Origin: Tachypleus tridentatus
Lineage: Eukaryota > Arthropoda > Merostomata > Xiphosura > Limulidae
NCBI RefSeq assembly: GCF_004210375.1
Contig: NW_027467782.1
Location: 22,733,276 to 22,797,275, forward strand
DNA: 64,000 nucleotides
Direction: 5' to 3'
A program made the translations under genes and the position numbers. The notes under the pieces are model-generated. The model did no database searches, was not told where the DNA came from, and saw only the letters and a program-made list of their open reading frames with translations. Positions within the stretch are counted from its first letter, which is position 1. Every line of letters starts with the position of its first letter. Positions 51,247 through 61,942 of the stretch are shown here, one piece after another.

Positions 51247-51282
51247 GAACAACGTTTCGACCTTCTTCGGTCATCGTCAGGT
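51247..51282 (-). ncRNA. Hammerhead-ribozyme-like motif (Penelope terminus)
   Basis: Read on the minus strand: CTGACGA (51281-51275), one T, GACC, loop GAAGAA, GGTC, then GAAA (51259-51256) and CGTTG. This is the box order CUGANGA, stem II, GAAA of a hammerhead core. Hammerhead motifs in Penelope-like elements are established. Caution: one unpaired U lies between the CUGANGA box and the four-pair stem II, and I could not settle stems I and III, so self-cleavage is not shown. Confidence 0.45.
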
Positions 51283-51407
51283 TCACAAAGAAAGAGGTAA
51301 CTGACCGGAAGCTGACCACATGTTTGAAAGGGGTTGTGTAACTGTGTGTCGAAATGTAGAGGGCGGTATTAGATGTTTGAATATATAATTTTATTTATTT
51401 TATTATA

Positions 51408-52042
51408 TTAATATAGGTATAAAGGCGTTCCTTTATATTGGTTTATTTTGGGTTTAAATTGTTGTATAAGTAAGGCTTCTTTAATTTTACGTTTGTTTAT
51501 GTTTGTTTCTTTATTTAGTATTTGAGTGTTTTCTATGGTTATGTTGTGTTTATTTGACTTGCAGTGTTCGAAAACGTGTGAAGGTGACTTTTTATGTTCT
51601 TTGAATCTGGTTTCCATTTTTCTACTTGTTTCTCCAATATAGAAGTCGTGGCAGTTATCACATTGTATTTTATAAATAATGTTGGTGTGGTGTTTGTCAG
51701 TGTAGTTTTTACATAGTATAGACCTCAGTTTTGTGCCGGGTTTTTGAATAAATTTGGTATTAACTGGAATGTCATATTTTGTTACTAATTTTGCCAAATG
51801 TTGGTTATTTGTTTGCTGATGTCAGGAACATATGGTATACAGCAGTATATGGTTTCGTGATTTTTTGATTCGTGAGATATATTTACTTTAGTTGGTTGAT
51901 TTTGCTTTCTGTGTAGGTGTGTGCGTATAATGTTTTCTACGGTTTGTGGAGGAAACTTATTGATGTTGATGAAGTATTGTTTTATTTTGTCGAATTCGTC
52001 GTTAATTTTATCTGGTGAGCATAGTTTTATGGCGGCATAAAT
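51408..52042 (-). pseudogene. Penelope-like reverse-transcriptase tail and GIY-YIG endonuclease
   Basis: The upstream frame (51785 to about 52042) contains NINKFPPQTVENIIRTHLH and YCCIPYVPDISKQITN, typical of the segment linking reverse transcriptase to endonuclease. One frame change later, the frame 51408-51797 (129 codons) holds a zinc-like C-x2-C (CDNC) and the GIY-YIG signature IYKIQC...FYIGETSRKMETRFKEH, with the conserved tyrosines, arginine and histidine in place, and ends PLYLY and stop. The enzyme would nick DNA for target-primed insertion. The catalytic reverse-transcriptase region is missing, and the apparent first ten residues of the longer upstream frame come from the inverted terminus rather than from the protein. 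Confidence 0.85.
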
Positions 52043-52351
52043 AGTCGCCTTCACACGTTTTCGAACACTGCAAGTCAAATAAACACAACATAATCATAGA
52101 AAACACTCAAATACAAAATAAAGAAACAAACATAAACAAACGCAAAATTAAAGAAGCCTTACTTATACAACAACTTAAACCCAAAATAAACCAATATAAA
52201 GGAACGCCTTTATACCTATATTAATATAATAAAATAAATAAAATTATATATTCAAACATCTAACACCGCCCTCTACATTCCGACACTCAGTGACGCAACC
52301 CTTTCCAAACATGTGGTCAGCTTCCGGTCAGTTACCTCTTTCTTTGTGAAC

Positions 52352-52379
52352 TTGACGATGACCGAAGGAGGTCGAAATG
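52352..52379 (+). ncRNA. Second hammerhead-like motif, inverted terminus
   Basis: The plus-strand inverted copy reads TTGACGATGACC, GAAGGA, GGTCGAAATG. The first C of CUGANGA is a T here, a change expected to disable cleavage. It is otherwise the same stem II and GAAA arrangement as at 51247-51282. Confidence 0.4.
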
Positions 52380-52529
52380 TTGTTCGCTCTTTTATGTAAA
52401 ATATTTTCTCAACCCAAACGAGCCGTTTTTGCATATATAAAGACCAAAAGGTTTGTGGTATAGACAAAAACATATGTATGCAGCCTTTTGTATAAACAAC
52501 TATATATATATTATAACCATAAATGTTTA

Positions 52530-52780
52530 AGCCATAAACATATATAAATATATATATACACACACACACATAATAGTCTCTGGTATACAGAAGTTTATTC
52601 ATATTAACTTATTAAACGAAAAATTCATATGAACTTAAAAGTGTGTCCTGTTTCAGGGCTGTTGTATTTGATACAAACCATGTATACTGTCGGGCGAATT
52701 GCAGTTAACATACGCTGGGGGATGAATGTTAAAACACACACACACATTCATCAGTGGCTAGTATATATATATATGTATCT
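52530..52780. repeat. AT and AC microsatellites
   Basis: Short (TA)n and (AC)n runs at 52545-52570, 52733-52745 and 52766-52776. They lie just outside the Penelope-like element. No coding feature is supported nearby. Confidence 0.7.
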
Positions 52781-52991
52781 GTGTTCAGTGGTCAGTTGGC
52801 CAAAATGGCCATTAACTTAATTAACTTCTAAATACGTAAGGATATTATGACCGAGTTTTGTTTTCCTATTCATTTATTTGCCTTATGAGCAAGGAATAGA
52901 TATCCTAAGGAAACTGTCATAGTATATGCAATTTCAAACTGTGACTTACAATTTTAAATTGTTTATAGTCCGAAACATACCAAAATATTCT

Positions 52992-53218
52992 GTTTGTTTG
53001 TTTGTTTTTGGAATTTCGCACAAAGCTACTCGAGGGCTATCTGTGCTAGCCGTCCCTAATTTAGCAGTGTAAGACTAGAGGGAAGGCAGCTAGTCATCAC
53101 CACCCACCGCCAACTCTTGGGCTACTTTTTTACCAACGAATAGTGGGATTGACCGTCACATTATACACCCCCACGGTTGGGAGGGCGAGCATGTTTAGCG
53201 CGACGCGGGCGCGAACAT
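52992..53218 (-). mobile_element. SINE (type A) with 12-bp target duplication
   Basis: Tail TGTTTGTTTGTTTTTGG, body, and a head cut after GGCGCGAA. Flanked by the direct repeat CCAAAATATTCT at 52980-52991 and 53219-53230, a target-site duplication that defines both ends. CpGs are intact, so the insertion is recent. Confidence 0.95.
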
Positions 53219-53344
53219 CCAAAATATTCTTAAATACTGTTTTTTTACGTGACCATCCTCGAATAAAAAATAATTATTTTGATTTGTTTGATAATACGTG
53301 TTTTTTCTATTGATACATTTTTCACCTCTTCTGATTCGTTAGTC

Positions 53345-53621
53345 GGCCCGACATAGCCAGATGGTTAAGGCATTCGACTCGTAATCTGAGGGTCACGAGT
53401 TCGAATCTCGGTCGACATCAAACATGCTTGCCCTTTCAGCTGCGGATATGTCATAATGTGACGGTCAATCCCACTATTCATTGTTAAAAGAGTAGCCCAA
53501 GAGATGGCGGTGGGTGGTGATGATTAGTTGCTTTCCCTCTAGCCTTACACTGCTAAATTAGAAACGGCTAGCACAGATAGCCCTCGCGTAGCTTTGCGCA
53601 AAATTCAAAACAAACAAACAA
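53345..53621 (+). mobile_element. Complete SINE (type A), plus strand
   Basis: The head GGCCCGACATAGCCAGATGG contains an A box, followed by a B-box-like GAGTTCGAATCTCG, body and tail CAAAACAAACAAACAAA. The tRNA head is long and well preserved, so this copy is useful as the reference for type A. It is not a functional tRNA gene: no anticodon arm and acceptor closure are convincing. Confidence 0.9.
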
Positions 53622-54104
53622 ATTAACAGTTCTTTAGTATCAATAGAGTGTGATGCATAGGTTCTCGTGCATATCAGATCATATCATTATCGCTGTAAGT
53701 ATAATATCATCACGTGCTTCTAATTCTACAATAAATTTGTTTTTTTCCATTCCACTTATCACATTGGTTTTCTTAGAAATTATTTCGGAAGTTGCTCCAC
53801 ACGTATTCCAATTTTCGGTTTTTAAGTACTTGTGTTCTGAAGATTTAGTCCCTGTAAGATAGCTTACTTCTCTTTATTACGTCTCTACAAAGAAAGTTTC
53901 CAACAGGGATATTACTAAGTTCGCCTGATAGATTGTTTATACCCAGACGTAAGTCTACTTTAGCAGATGCAATACCTCTTTGATAAAGAATGAAATTGTG
54001 GACAGACATCGCAGGGAATTAGGTAACTGTGTCATGACGCACGTGAGATACATGTAACGACCTGCAGATAGCTAAATTCTAAATCTACAAGTAATTATAT
54101 TTAT

Positions 54105-54203
54105 TTGCTATTAAGCATACAAAACTACACAGTGGCCAAGCGGATATCGAACCTCGGTTTTCTACGTTATAATCTACCAGACATACCGCAGAGTCACTTG
54201 GGG
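54105..54203 (-). mobile_element. SINE (type B) fragment
   Basis: AAGCATACAAAACTACACAG, GATATCGAACCTCGGTTTTC and CCAGACATACCGCAGAGTCA: the complement of the type B head with its B box. Confidence 0.65.
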
Positions 54204-54282
54204 AAAGACAACAGTTAGAACTAATGCATTTATAGACATTTAAAGGTATATTATAATGTATTTTTGTAAACTAAATTAAAAT

Positions 54283-54395
54283 GTGTGTTTTCCTATAGCA
54301 AAATCACATCGGGCGATCTGCTGAGCCCACCGACGGCAAACGAACACCTGATTTTAGCGTTGTAAATCCGGAGACATACCGCTGTACTAGCGTAG
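54283..54395 (-). mobile_element. SINE (type C)
   Basis: TGTGTTTTCCTATAGCAAAA, TCACATCGGGCGATCTGCTG, CACCGACGGCAAACGAACAC and GGAGACATACCGCTGTACTA. Nearly complete on the minus strand. Confidence 0.75.
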
Positions 54396-55751
54396 AGCCT
54401 AAATTAAAAGAATAGCAATTAAAGAAATTGCACTCCCCCATCCCTTTCCGGGATTTTGAAAACTCAGAAAATCCTTCTAAAATCCATAATCATGCATCAC
54501 TTGTAGTGTGATGATGATTCTCAGCCATAATGTACTGATGAAATTTGATACAAATTCGATCACACTTCACAAAGTTATTAACCCCAAGTTGCAAAAATAT
54601 CCTATCTTCCAATTATTAAAAAAAAACAACAACTTCGAAGTTGTCCAGAATCTTGATCTTGATTTTTATGTGATTAAATTTAAGAGGGGCTGTCCCAAAC
54701 TGATTTGTCAGCTTGTTTTATCTTTCTATTAGTTTTAGAAAAATACAGATACACACACACGGACCCGATTGTAATACCTTCGCCCCAGAAAGAGAAGGGT
54801 CAAGGATAACGATATATAATTATGATATTAATAACATTATTCCTTACTTAATATCGTTAGGATATAATATTTCTAACTATCTTTCTCTAATAATTTTTAA
54901 TCAAAAAGCATTTTTCCAAAGCTCTTTAAAATCACTTTTTAATGAAAATCATGCGAATTAAACGAGTTTTTGTCATAGACAAGAAACTATTAAACTCTGT
55001 AGTCAATGGCCTTAAGACACTGAGTACCAAGGAAAAAATCGATAAATTAATCTTGGCCAGCAGTCCTTGGCATTTGACCAGAAATAACTGTACAGTCTGA
55101 CTCTACTAAAATAAACTGGATTAAACGTTTTTACGCGTACTTTATATTGCCCTTGACGACTTTCATGTTTGGTTTTATTCATAGCTTCTGTAGTCAAATT
55201 TATACTTTCGTCATTGACAGTACTGCTTAAAAATTAATAAACTATCACAGATTTAAATCGTGTATTTTTATAACTTAATATTTCTGTTTATAGGTTAGAT
55301 AGCACATTTTTAGCAGCATCTATTTCTATATATTAAAAAGATTTATAGCATGTTTCACAAGAATAGTGAACACGTAGCACACTGTTAACACGATGTATTA
55401 TTAAATATTACTAGGTTTATAGTATTTTTACAAGATTACTTAACACAGCACATTGTTAACACCGTGTATTATTAGATATGAATAAGGTTTATACTTTGAC
55501 AAGAATAATTCACGCATAATACACTTTTAACATCATGTATTATTTGATACTAATAAGGCTTACAGTATGTTGCACACAATTACTTAACATACAGTACACT
55601 GTTTACGCAATGAATTGTTAAATATTAATAAGAGTGATGTCCATTCTTGACTTTCAACTCTAAGTGTGAGGATGGTTCATTCTACTATAAAATAAACATT
55701 TTTATTTTGTATCTATCTTATATTTGTATCTGAATAATGTATGTATAATCC

Positions 55752-55872
55752 CCCATCTGGGACAGCAGTAAGTCTTTAGACTTACAACGCTAAAATAAGA
55801 GGTTCGATTCCACTAGGTGGACACAGCAGATAGCACGATGTAGCTTTGCTATAGGAAAACACATACACACTC
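55752..55872 (+). mobile_element. SINE (type C)
   Basis: CATCTGGGACAGCAGTAAGT, CTTACAACGCTAAAATAAGA, GGTTCGATTCCACTAGGTGG, ACACAGCAGATAGCACGATG and TAGCTTTGCTATAGGAAAAC, then an ACACATACACAC tail. Confidence 0.8.
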
Positions 55873-56898
55873 CTGTATTGTAAAAGACCAATTTATAACA
55901 AAGTAAAAAAAAATCTGTTATTGACATAGACGGACTGTCATAGTTTTTATAATTATTATCGCACTGTACTCTGTTGAAGTACGTGAATACCTTAAAGCAG
56001 TTATATAAAGTAACCATTATAAATGCAACTTCTCGAAATGTGCATAGATAAATATTTACAGAAAATCGGACTTTATCACTAGAAGGCGCTAATAGTTATC
56101 TGAATGATTCGCTGTTTGTTTCGCTCACAGTATCATTGTTTAGTTCAAACTATTTGTGTTGCTTCGAGCAGTTGGTCGATGTTTAGTTCTATCTTGAACT
56201 CTTCTCGTGTACTTGTTTGTTTTGTTTATTGTTTCCACCGTCAGACAGTTTACCTCGAGCATAAAAGTTAACTATTTGGCTTAAAACGCTTTCTTAGACC
56301 TTCCTCAGCGTTATCCGTCGGTCTATCTGATTTCACATATGTGTACAGTAAATTGTGAACTAGCTGAGTCTGTTTCCACGTGAAAGAAAAGTTCAATGCC
56401 ACACGTGGCATGAGAACCTTTGTGACGTGAATATCGTTCGTGTGCTGTAGCTCAAAATAGTAAAAAGGATGACTTACGTCTTCACTTTGAAACCTGAATT
56501 CTTTACTAGTATTCTGTATGTTTTTGTTTTAAGTGTCTCAGTTTCTAAAGCTTCTAGTTGTACCATCAGCACCTAAAGAAACATCTTATCTCTTAGTAAA
56601 ATTGTTAAGCGACATCTTATACATATTAAAAATGAGTTCCCTCCTTTATAAACCTTCAAACTCAACCTCTTAGTATGTTACAAACCAATCTAACCACTAT
56701 CAACACTAAATATCAGTTTTCTCCAAGTCTTCATCAAGGATCAGATTAACTACAAAAATTCGCTTGCCTCGTCATTACGTTTCAATTCAGATTTATCTTT
56801 ATCGACCCTAAACGTAGCTTTTCATTTATGAGTTACCTTTACCCTTATCAAAAGTAAGTCACATGTATCCAGTGATATGTTAGAAATTAGCATTATAC

Positions 56899-57165
56899 GG
56901 CCCGGCATGACCAAGCGTGTTAAGGCGTGCGACTCGTAATACTGAAGGTCGCGCCAAACATGCTCGCCCTTTCAGCTGTGGGGGGCGTTATAATGTGACG
57001 GTCAATCCCACTATTCGTTGGTAAAAGAGTAGCCCAAGAGTTGGCGGTGGGTGGTGATGACTAGTTGTCTTCCCTCTCGTCTTACACTGCTAAATAAGGG
57101 ACGGGTAGCACAGATAGCCCTCAAGTAGCTTTGTGCGAAATTCAAAAACAAAACAAACAAACAAA
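56899..57165 (+). mobile_element. SINE (type A), internal head deletion
   Basis: The head GGCCCGGCATGACCAAGCGT is intact, but the B-box segment is deleted: AATACTGAAGGTC joins directly to GCGCCAAACATGC. Body complete, tail AAAACAAAACAAACAAAC. Loss of the B box would prevent further pol III transcription. Confidence 0.9.
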
Positions 57166-57784
57166 GCTCTTACACTTTCAAATATCGGCGCTTGAACTAA
57201 TACATTAAGAATTGGATTCACCCTTATAAACACTAACTACCACCCCTTTATTGTTAAAATAAAGTATCAACCTCTTTAGTTATTCTTAAAATTCTCAACA
57301 TAATCATAACACAGCATAAAAAAGTTGTTCAAAATTAGAAATACGTTTGCGGTTTTACCAATCATTTCACATACAAACATTGTCCACTAATGTTTAATTA
57401 CAAGAATATGACACTGAGGTATAATATCACGAGAGTATACAAAAGTCGTTTGTATTTTATGAAATCATTCCAAGTTAGATCTCTGATTTGATATTGTTAG
57501 TTTGTACTTCGCGGGTTTCTTTCTTACCTCACCACCTTTGGTCTTTCCTACGAAGTACTTGTTTATTTTCCATACATTTATAAGACTTCTGTTTCATCAT
57601 AAAAATAACCAGGTTATCTGCGCCATTTAACTGACGTAACATACAATATGAACATACAACTTTCATATTTTCATGATGTTACAAAACACGTCGATTCTAA
57701 TAAGATTAGTATCACAGGTCGCGCCATCTACTAAATGATATGCATATTTGACAACATTACGCAATCTGTACAATTGCGTGAAGC

Positions 57785-58190
57785 TCCCGCTGATTTAGGG
57801 ACAGATCAGAACTATTATGTTAACTGATTAGAAATACTTAGCAATACATCAGAACTGTTATGGTAACTAATTACTCAGTAATAGATCAGGACTATTATGT
57901 TAACTGATCAGACTCAGTGATGTCGAGAAACCCACTTGTTGAGAATTTACATGCAAAACGGCTCGTTTGGGTTGAGAAAATATCTCAACCCAAACGAGCC
58001 GTTTTTGCATATAAATTGATCAGACTCACAATTGGATAGGTTTGTGTCATTATATTGATCAATCAGACCCTAACAGATAGGATGGGACTATTATATTAAC
58101 TGATCAGACTCAATAATGAATTAGGTTGTGACATTTATATTAACTAATCAGACTAACTAATGGATAGACTGGACAGGTATGAATAGTGAA
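57785..58190. repeat. ~45-bp minisatellite split by a palindrome
   Basis: About eight loose copies of a unit near GACTATTATATTAACTGATC plus AGACTCAATAATGGAT, seen on both sides of the insertion at about 57918-58012. Units vary in length and sequence. Confidence 0.7.
57951..58010. repeat. Fold-back palindrome from a Penelope terminus
   Basis: The left arm 57951-57977 and right arm 57983-58010 are reverse complements except for one extra A, around a 5-base spacer AAATA. Pairing may extend about five bases further with one mismatch. The right-arm word CAACCCAAACGAGCCGTTTT also occurs at 52409-52428 at the outer end of the Penelope-like element. The preceding GAGAAACCCACTTG resembles 37474. It looks like two opposed element ends joined head to head with the interior lost. 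Confidence 0.9.
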
Positions 58191-59188
58191 TAGGTGTGTA
58201 GAAGATTTCTAGAATGGACCCATATGTATCAGAAATTTTTGACGTTTCAATTTGTCGATCATGATTTTCAATTTTTATTTTTCAAGACGCCAACTAGGAA
58301 TTACGGGCACGGTCAAATAGAATCTGGGAACGTGCCTATTTCTACCCATGCCTCTGTTTCGACACCTCACTATGAAAGGAAATAAAAATTTGAACATTAT
58401 CAATTTAAAAAACCGACTTCTCTATATCTGCTGTTATAGAGGTATATACAGCAGTAGCGCATTTACCAGAGATAAACTAGTCTTCAGTGAATCATTAAAA
58501 ATAGTGTTCAGTTTACAAGTGTTTGAATCTCATCAATTACAAATATATAATTACTGCAATTTTCAAAACGCAGTGACAGAAGATGTCATTTACGTAAGAT
58601 ACAGCTGTGGCTGACCACAGTGACTGTGTCAATACTGATTGGTGCGACAAAGCCAGTACGACCTGTTAGCGTACGTTAAACATCTTGGAAGTATACCGCT
58701 TATAATTGCCGTGCAGAGTAGGGTAGTAAATACCAAAGGGTGTTAATTTAGTGTTATCTATTAGGCTAAATGTTAGTTTTAGTCACGTTACACATTTTTT
58801 TGTGATTTTTTGGATATTTTTGTGTTTTGATAAATATTACACAATGTATATCAGTGGTGTATCTTGGCCGACGGCTGTGAATTATTGCATTATTATTGGC
58901 ATCAGTTACGTATATTTATAATAATATATAATTCTGCATAAGTAATATTTCTGATAAAATATAGATTCCTCTTATGATATTAAGTAATGCCTCCATCAGT
59001 ATAGTTGTACGTAATATCTCTGATGATATATATATACATATTTAATATCACCAATACTATGTTAGCATTCTTAAGTACAAACTGTGATACAAATAAAATC
59101 TATTAATTATTTCTTATAATAATTACGTTTATCTTCATGTAATATTTTTTTTAGTAAATACATTATTATGCTCTTGTTTTTTTACAGT
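58191..59188. other. No supported gene; two overlapping motif-free frames
   Basis: Frames at 58194-58385 and 58348-58614 have no recognised domain. AT-rich sequence follows, with no transposon terminus seen. A polypyrimidine tract and acceptor (TTTTTTTACAG) at the right end lead into the SLC6-like exon. Confidence 0.4.
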
Positions 59189-59466
59189 TTCAATCTTTAT
59201 TAAAATGTAGAAAATTTGTGACTTTATTCAAGAAATGGTTCCCAAAAATGAAAAATCAGAAATCGTCAGTGTAGAAAAAGGAGTGAAAATGATCACAACA
59301 CCTGATGAAATGAACCAGTCGGTAAGAAAGTCAGATAAGGAGAACGAACCATAACGTGGGGAATGGGGAAGAAAACTGGACTTTATTTTCAGCTGCATAA
59401 GCTACGCTGTCAGTCTTGGCAACGTATGGCGATTTCCATACTTGTGTTATGAAAATGGTGGAAGTA
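59189..59466 (+). pseudogene. SLC6 neurotransmitter-transporter N-terminal exon, nonsense-mutated
   Basis: After an acceptor (TTTTTTTACAG, ending 59188) the frame from ATG at 59235 reads through a polar N-terminus of 39 codons, then TAA at 59352-59354, and continues in the same frame as [17 protein letters not shown] and [19 protein letters not shown]. This is the unmistakable first membrane segment of SLC6 sodium- and chloride-dependent transporters ([11 protein letters not shown] motif, sodium- and substrate-site region). Two conserved glycines (GY-AVG) are serines, and after NGG a serine replaces the usual glycine. The remaining membrane segments are not found downstream; a minisatellite follows directly. 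It is most likely a detached, decayed exon copy. Less likely is a live exon with sequencing errors. The glycine/proline-type subfamily is possible but unresolved. Confidence 0.75.
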
Positions 59467-59770
59467 CACTGTTAGAAATTGTTCGTAATTTTACACTGCA
59501 ATGTAGTGGCAGCAGAGTTGACGCTACACTGGAGTGTAATTTTTACGGTGCATTGCAAAAACAAATCTTGTCATTTAACACGGCAATACACCGTAATTTT
59601 CATGCAAATACAGTGCAATTTTACATAGCAAGGTAGTGTAATTTTAATGCTGATAGGAGTAATTTTACATGGAAGGCAGGGTAATTTTTATGCTGATGTG
59701 GAGTAATTTTACAGTAATATGGAGTGTATAATTTTTACGACCATGGTGGTGTTACTTTACAGAAAGAAAT
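59467..59770. repeat. Degenerate minisatellite with GTAATTTTACA words
   Basis: GTGTAATTTTACA-like words recur at irregular 25-45 bp intervals (for example near 59490, 59540, 59600, 59640, 59670 and 59705), each with a GCAATG or GCTGAT-like spacer. It starts where the SLC6-like exon loses similarity. Confidence 0.6.
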
Positions 59771-60560
59771 GTTCAATATGATAACATGCGCGGGGCCTGC
59801 ATTTTTAGCATAACATTAATAGAAAGAAAGAGACATATGACTTTTTCTTGAAATAAAAAAAAACAGAGACTCCTGTTTATTTTCCATATTTATTGCAAAC
59901 TGATGATATTTTGTTTTTCAAGAAAACATGAAATAATGGTACACAAGGAATGTCATGCCAATGTTCCTATTTATTAACTGGTTAAATTTCAATATTAGAA
60001 ACCATAAAGTCTTGCAGTTGTTTAAACTTTTATTGTCCATTTTTTATTAAGCAGAAATAAAATCTCAGTAAATAACTGCCATAACAGTGTTAAAAATGTT
60101 ATCAACATATTAACAAGAAATACTAAACCTAACAAAAATATAATAATAAAGAGCTACACATTCAGCTTCTTAGCCAATACATGCCTCATTTACACAGAAC
60201 AATACAGATCTAATATTACACTGCATCAGCGTAACTAAGGCAAACAAGATGACAAAGGTAATAACTATGATAAAAATTCTTTAATGTACATAAAAAAGTT
60301 AATACATTTTACATGACACATGGTGAAAGATATAGATTGACAAAAGATATAGATTCTACTCATTTCAATCTTTCCATACATATCATATTTTGTGTTGTAT
60401 GTTAAATACAAGACCCGTGGGTCTAAAGCGAACTTGTCTGAAGAAAAGAACAAGTAACATGGACCAGGGTGAAATATATGCTTAAGCAAGTGCTTCATTA
60501 TATATCACTTAAGGAAACATTTCAGTTTTTTGACATATTCATGCATTATTCACCTTCTAT

Positions 60561-60900
60561 GACAGGTGGTGCCACCATATGAATAAATCTAAAATAAATT
60601 CATCCTAGGAACATATCTGAGGCATAATGAATGAATTCTGTAAAATGGCTTCTTCAGTACAGAAGATTTTTGAGCAATTCCCTTCAAATTAACATAAAGC
60701 CTACAATAATATCAGAAAGCTGCAAGTGGCACCATCTTGTGGGCAAATCTGAAGGTACAGGCCTAGGCCATCTTTTTGATGTCAACTTGGGAAAATCTGA
60801 TGAATTTTTTAAAGTTTTTTTGGTTTTTTTAGATCCTGAGATTAACATTGGTACTCCTCTTATTTGACAGGTGGCACCAACATATGAACAAATTTGAGCA
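60561..60900. repeat. Three spaced copies of a GTGGCACCA-ATGAACAAAT motif
   Basis: GACAGGTGGTGCCACCATAT (60561), AAGTGGCACCATCTTGTGGG (60724) and GACAGGTGGCACCAACATAT (60865) are each followed by GAATAAATCT/GGCAAATCT/GAACAAATTT. A fourth relative, CAGCCCCATCTAGTGAACAA, lies near 61820. They could be a degenerate ~150-bp repeat or a mobile-element remnant. Confidence 0.5.
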
Positions 60901-61942
60901 ATGCTTATTCTAAAAGTTTATATGTGTAATATCAAAAATATCTGTTTATTGTTTTTTTACAAGAAGACCCGTTTTACGACAAAGTTTATAGCTTAAGATT
61001 TCAGCACGTTTGAGGTGATGAAAGACAATGACAGATGCCAGATGCAACACTAAAATACACCACTGCAATATTTCATAAGTTCACTAACAAGTAAAAACTA
61101 ACATTATCTACTGTCATGCAAATACAAAAGTAATATAGTCAACTGTATTCCTTTCCACATACCAGTAAGAATTTTGAAGTCATCATCTGTAAGCTGTATT
61201 TATGACTATTTCCATACAATGTAAACATTCCAGTAAATTTGCAAGATAATGAGATATGAAATGATATGTTCAACAACAACAAACTGTTCTGCATGATTAG
61301 CAGGATTATTTCATTTAAAACCAGTATGTGCACATTATACATACTTTTAACATGGCGTCTAATAGATATTTGAGAGAACACTTTGTAAATCCACAATTCA
61401 GATAAGCAAAACCAATCAACTACATGGTAGCAATACAAGGAATGCTTAGCAGTGTGCTCATCAATGTAATGTTCAGGGGGAGTTCTCCCTTATCTAATGG
61501 GTCCAATAATAACCTTCTTTTAATTCCCATTACATTACATTTTGGCTCCTTCACTACATATTTTGCATTCAGTTTTTATATTTTACTTAACACTGGAAAT
61601 TTTCTTGTTGAATTTGACTAAGACTTCCTTGTTCTCCCCCCCCTTTCTCTTTTTAACATGTCCTTTACAACATGAACAACTATCCATAACAACTTTTTAT
61701 TTACCCCATCTTTATTTGCTTTTTTATTCTTGACTTCAGTTTGATATTTCAAGGTCATCTATTAGATGACAAAAGGTTTTATAAGTAAAACCAGTCGTAA
61801 AATAAAGAAAACTGCTAACAGCCCCATCTAGTGAACAAATCTAAAACTAGAAAGCTAGACAACCATTTTGCTGTGCCACTTGACACATTCAAATGAATGG
61901 TTTTTTGGAGAAAAGGATTTGTTCTAAAAAAACATTAGTCAG

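Larger units (their letters stand above)
51205..52440 (-). mobile_element. Penelope-like retroelement, 3' part with inverted terminus
   Basis: The core (51408-52042, minus strand) encodes the end of a reverse-transcriptase linker and a GIY-YIG endonuclease. The terminal segment 51214-51599 recurs as its reverse complement at 52043-52418, so the element ends in the same sequence on both sides, facing outward. The repeated segment includes the last codons of the endonuclease, the 3' untranslated region and a hammerhead-like motif. Partial duplicated and inverted arrangements are known for Penelope-like elements. The main reverse-transcriptase domain is not present. Confidence 0.85.

Noticed and set aside
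53345-53420. A tRNA gene suggested by A- and B-box-like sequence
   Set aside because: It is the head of a SINE with a shared body and tail; the same head recurs in many copies and a closed cloverleaf is not convincing.
58194-58614. Two overlapping plus-strand open frames
   Set aside because: No domain, and composition resembles neighbouring non-coding sequence.
59317-59325. Splice donor TCG|GTAAGAAAG inside the SLC6-like exon
   Set aside because: It is a good donor match, but SLC6-like coding resumes in the same frame after it, so continuous exon sequence fits better; an alternative splice remains possible.
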